Positions 61,104-64,000 of a DNA stretch of 64,000 nt are shown one piece after another (position 1 is the stretch's first letter; each line of letters opens with the position of its first letter). This DNA comes from Tamlana sp. 2_MG-2023 (GTDB lineage: Bacteria; Bacteroidota; Bacteroidia; Flavobacteriales; Flavobacteriaceae). The stretch covers positions 1 to 64,000 of the forward strand of contig NZ_JAUOSF010000008.1 in the NCBI RefSeq assembly GCF_030548465.1, in the 5' to 3' direction. The notes beneath the pieces were generated by a model. It did no database searches, had not been told where the DNA came from, and was given only the letters and a program-made list of their open reading frames with translations. Both the position numbers and the translations under genes were made by a program.

Positions 61104-64000
61104 TTAAAAATCGAAGTTTACTCCTAACATCCACTGTGAGGAAATTGGGCCTGTGTCTTTATCAAGGCCGCGTGCTGAAATACCACCACCAACTTCTGGG
61201 TTATAACCAGAATATTTAGTAAATGTTAATGGGTTTTGAGCTCTTACGTAGAATCGAAGTCTATTAACCCCCCAGTTTTCTACCGTCTTTCTAGGAATAC
61301 TATACCCCAACGATGCCTGTCTTAACCTTAGGTAAGACCCATCTTCTAACCACAAATCACTATATCCTAAATAATTTGGATGACGTGACATATCGTTTAC
61401 ATAAGCAGGAATAGTAGACGTAGGATTTGCTTCTTGCCATTGATAAAGCAAATCTTTATGTCTGCCATAACCATAAGCCCAAGCATTAAAACCATTCATA
61501 ATTTCCTGACCAATAGCTGCATACCAATTCATTGAAAAATCAAAGTTTTTCCAGTTGGCATTGAATGTGTAACCTATTTCAAATTCAGGCAAACCACTAC
61601 CACTATACACGCGGTCATCAACATCCAGCTGGCCATCATTATTTTGATCGATAAAACGGGTGTCGCCCATTCGAGCGTTACTGTTTATTTTTTGATATTC
61701 AGCAAGTTTCTCATCGGTGTCAATAATTCCATCTGTTCTCCATAAATAGAAGGATGCCGCCTCATGACCAACCGCAAGTGCTGTAACTCTTGATTGCTGT
61801 GGCGCTCTACCTACTAAACCATTGTCGTCTGTTAAGATAAACTCGGTATTATTATTAATTTTAGTAATCTCATTTTCATTGGTAGAGAATGTTCCGTTCA
61901 TTCTAAAATTAACCTTGCCTATATTACCTCTATATCCAGCTGTAAACTCAAAACCGCTATTGGTCATATCTCCAACATTCAGTACAACTTGAGCGTTATT
62001 ACCGCCTCCAGATGAAGGTGGTACATATACAGGGAATAACATGTCTGTTTTATCTGAATGATAATACTCAGCAGCAAGCGTAATTTTGTTTTTTAACAAA
62101 CCAAGATCAAAACCAATATTATTTTGCGTTGTTGACTCCCAACCAACATTTGTATTAACAAAATCTGTTTGAGCTGCTCCTAACCCTGCAGCACCACTTG
62201 ATGTAGGATAATTTAAATCTTGTTGTATCGCAGCAGAAAACGCATAAGATTGAAACCTATCAACCCCTACTGTACCACTGCTTAATCTTAACCTCGCATT
62301 ATTAATTGTTTTTGAAGTCCAGAATGCTTCTTCCGAAATGTTCCAAGCTGCAGCAATAGAAGGAAACGTTCCCCAGTGATTTTGTTCTGGGAATTTTGAA
62401 GAGCCATCTCGTCTCACACTTGAACTTAAGATATAACGGTCTTTATAACCATATTGAACCCTTCCTATTATTCCAATTCGAGAATCTGTATAATCAAATC
62501 CAGAGTTTACAATTTGTGTACCTGTAGCACCATTAAGCACTTCAATATTTGGATTAGTTGCACCATTTCTTCTTGCTGAAAAAGCCTCACTAGCATTTTG
62601 TTCTGCAGTACCAAACAAAGTAAATGTTAGATTATGGTCATCATTAATAATCTTTGTATAAGTTGCTCCCAATTCAGTCAAAACATTTGTTGTAAATCGT
62701 GTTCTCATGTCTATATAAGCATCTTCTGGCTGGCTTTGTAAACGTGGTGGGTCTTGGGTGTTATATATTTCTGTATAAGGTCGAACAATTTTCCCTATAT
62801 TATTAATGCTAGTAAGTCCAAAATTACCAGTAACACTTAAACCATCTAGTATTTCGTAATTCAAGTTTAGAGTGGCGCTAGAACGCGTTGTTTTTAAAAC
62901 GTTAGTTGTATTTAAACTTTCTAAAACCCAACCTAAGCGATTCACATCATCTCCACCTTGCTGAAAATCATCTTGATTATCTATATTAATACCGTTTTGT
63001 GTAGGCCTGTAAACAATAGATTGAGATAGCAAAAACCCTTGTGGAATCTCTCTATTATCTGTATTTAACGCTACACTTGTTTGAATTTTTAATTTATTCT
63101 TTTCATATACCGTATTAGCTCTAACATTAAATCGTCTGTATCCTGAATTGATTTGCAATCCACGTTGATCAAATAAACCAAGATTTACATTATAAGTAAT
63201 ATCTTCCGAACCCCCAGAAACATTCAGATTGTAATTTTGAGTTGGAACATTCTGGTTGAAGATCAAATCGTTTATATTTGACTCGTTCTGAAAACCAGTA
63301 GTTTGCTGTTTTATCTGTAAACCAGTTTCATCATCAAAACCACCGTTTACATTTCTATTCTGTATAATATCAGCATAGGTTTGTTCTAGCGAATTCATTA
63401 ACGGAACCGCAGCATTTCGGTGTTGTATTGCATAACTACCATTAAGCCTCACTTGAAGCGACCCTGGCTTACCTTGTTTTGTAGTAATTAATATAACACC
63501 AGTAGCCCCACGAACACCATAAATAGCGGTTGAAGCAGCATCTTTTAAAATGTTAATCGATTCTATTTCCGTTGGTGGAATATTTGGGTCACCATTTTGA
63601 ACAATACCATCCACTACATAAAGTGGTGTATTATCACCAGATAAAGACGTAATACCTCTAATAAGAATTTGGGCTTCACCACCTGGCTCCGAAGACGCTA
63701 CAACATTAACACCTGAGGCTTGCCCTTGTAAGGCAGAAGCTAAGTCGGAAGTTACTACAGATGTAATGTCTTCTGCTTTTACTTGAGTTACAGCTCCTGT
63801 TATTTCTTTTTTCTTAACAGAACCATAACCAATTACAACCACTTCATCAAGCTCATCGAGGTCTTCTTTTAAAGTAATACTTACCGTTTTCCCTTTGACA
63901 GTAACCTTTTCCGTTAGCATACCAATATAGCTAACAACTAATACATCACCAATTTTAGCGTCAATGTAAAAGTTTCCATCAAAATCTGTTACAGCACCTG
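61104..64000 (-). CDS. susC: SusC-like TonB-dependent transporter 2, cut by the window edge
   Basis: The reading frame runs to the window end without a start codon. Codons continue from an internal Met at 63920 to 64000 and spell the end of a carboxypeptidase-D-regulatory-like domain (GAVTDFDGNFYIDAKIGD), so the N-terminus lies outside. Visible parts are the DELDEVVVIGYG segment, the plug with PLYVVDGIVQNG and IYGVRGATGVILITTKQG, and a complete barrel ending in LGVNFDF. It partners with SusD 2. The upstream regulatory region is outside the window. Confidence 0.95.
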   Translation of the reverse strand, partial: GAVTDFDGNFYIDAKIGDVLVVSYIGMLTEKVTVKGKTVSITLKEDLDELDEVVVIGYGSVKKKEITGAVTQVKAEDITSVVTSDLASALQGQASGVNVVASSEPGGEAQILIRGITSLSGDNTPLYVVDGIVQNGDPNIPPTEIESINILKDAASTAIYGVRGATGVILITTKQGKPGSLQVRLNGSYAIQHRNAAVPLMNSLEQTYADIIQNRNVNGGFDDETGLQIKQQTTGFQNESNINDLIFNQNVPTQNYNLNVSGGSEDITYNVNLGLFDQRGLQINSGYRRFNVRANTVYEKNKLKIQTSVALNTDNREIPQGFLLSQSIVYRPTQNGINIDNQDDFQQGGDDVNRLGWVLESLNTTNVLKTTRSSATLNLNYEILDGLSVTGNFGLTSINNIGKIVRPYTEIYNTQDPPRLQSQPEDAYIDMRTRFTTNVLTELGATYTKIINDDHNLTFTLFGTAEQNASEAFSARRNGATNPNIEVLNGATGTQIVNSGFDYTDSRIGIIGRVQYGYKDRYILSSSVRRDGSSKFPEQNHWGTFPSIAAAWNISEEAFWTSKTINNARLRLSSGTVGVDRFQSYAFSAAIQQDLNYPTSSGAAGLGAAQTDFVNTNVGWESTTQNNIGFDLGLLKNKITLAAEYYHSDKTDMLFPVYVPPSSGGGNNAQVVLNVGDMTNSGFEFTAGYRGNIGKVNFRMNGTFSTNENEITKINNNTEFILTDDNGLVGRAPQQSRVTALAVGHEAASFYLWRTDGIIDTDEKLAEYQKINSNARMGDTRFIDQNNDGQLDVDDRVYSGSGLPEFEIGYTFNANWKNFDFSMNWYAAIGQEIMNGFNAWAYGYGRHKDLLYQWQEANPTSTIPAYVNDMSRHPNYLGYSDLWLEDGSYLRLRQASLGYSIPRKTVENWGVNRLRFYVRAQNPLTFTKYSGYNPEVGGGISARGLDKDTGPISSQWMLGVNFDF

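Noticed and set aside
1-64000. Agar or porphyran as the main substrate
   Set aside because: No GH117, GH86 or GH50-like protein is visible. The GH127 and the kappa-carrageenase-like GH16 with DauA-D type genes fit carrageenan or furcellaran. Porphyran-type GH16 activity cannot be fully excluded for the three similar GH16 enzymes.
1-64000. CRISPR arrays, tRNA, rRNA genes or riboswitches
   Set aside because: No regularly spaced repeat array and no tRNA-like or rRNA-like segment was seen on reading. I saw no leader that resembles a known riboswitch.

Overview
The window is a low-G+C piece of a marine Bacteroidota genome, most likely family Flavobacteriaceae. The evidence is two SusC/SusD pairs, three proteins with type IX secretion (T9SS) C-terminal sorting domains, Bacteroidota-type promoter elements (TAnnTTTG), many lipoproteins and strongly A+T-rich spacers. 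Nearly all of it is a large polysaccharide utilization locus (PUL) for a sulfated, 3,6-anhydro-D-galactose-containing red algal galactan. It best fits a kappa-carrageenan or furcellaran type substrate, not agar.

Layout. 1-375: a transposase remnant beside a palindrome. 905-5836 (+): susC/susD pair 1. 6059-8706 (+): a Tat-exported molybdenum hydroxylase (2Fe-2S subunit plus Mo subunit). 8780-11076 (-): a cytochrome c and the MocA-like and XdhC-like molybdenum cofactor maturation factors. 11570-21503 (-): three S1 sulfatases, a CstA-type transporter, a FAD-dependent oxidoreductase and an unfamiliar protein with an FMN-attachment-like motif. 21641-23251 (+): a TPR/HTH regulator. 23409-32992 (-): an operon of sulfatase, GH16, CRTAC1-like, SMP-30-like, clan GH-A hydrolase and kappa-carrageenase-like GH16. 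33226-33978 (-): an HpcH/HpaI aldolase. 34332-35861 (-): a protein with two TonB_C-like repeats. 36184-46157 (-): an operon of enolase-superfamily cycloisomerase, aldehyde dehydrogenase, PhoD-like phosphatase, CRTAC1-like protein, MFS sugar transporter and GH127. 46394-50963 (-): a VOC-like protein, KDPG-type aldolase, KDG kinase, two GH16 enzymes and a small exported protein. 51135-53563 (-): a sulfatase and an AraC-type regulator. 54147-55196 (+): a T9SS-secreted protein. 55341-56874 (-): a decayed IS1182-like transposase. 56960-64000 (-): a second SusC/SusD/surface lipoprotein set, with SusC cut by the window edge.

How it works together (inference from families). GH16 enzymes and sulfatases depolymerise and desulfate the polymer outside the cell and in the periplasm. 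SusC/SusD import oligosaccharides. GH127 and the clan GH-A enzyme release 3,6-anhydro-D-galactose and galactose. The MFS porter moves sugars inward. Aldehyde dehydrogenase, cycloisomerase, KDG kinase and KDPG-type aldolase form a complete route from anhydrogalactose to pyruvate and glyceraldehyde 3-phosphate. The Mo hydroxylase with its cytochrome could be a second, periplasmic, oxidative entry into that route.

The most striking non-coding signal is a promoter module that I found upstream of eight transcription units: GGTAA-N16-GGTAA followed, after exactly 31 nt, by a -7-like element, always in the same orientation relative to the gene. The 21-bp half-site register suggests an AraC-family activator. 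The AraC gene at 52676-53563 is the obvious candidate. The module links susCD pair 1, sulfatases, GH16s, GH127, the aldolases and a secreted protein of unknown function into one regulon.
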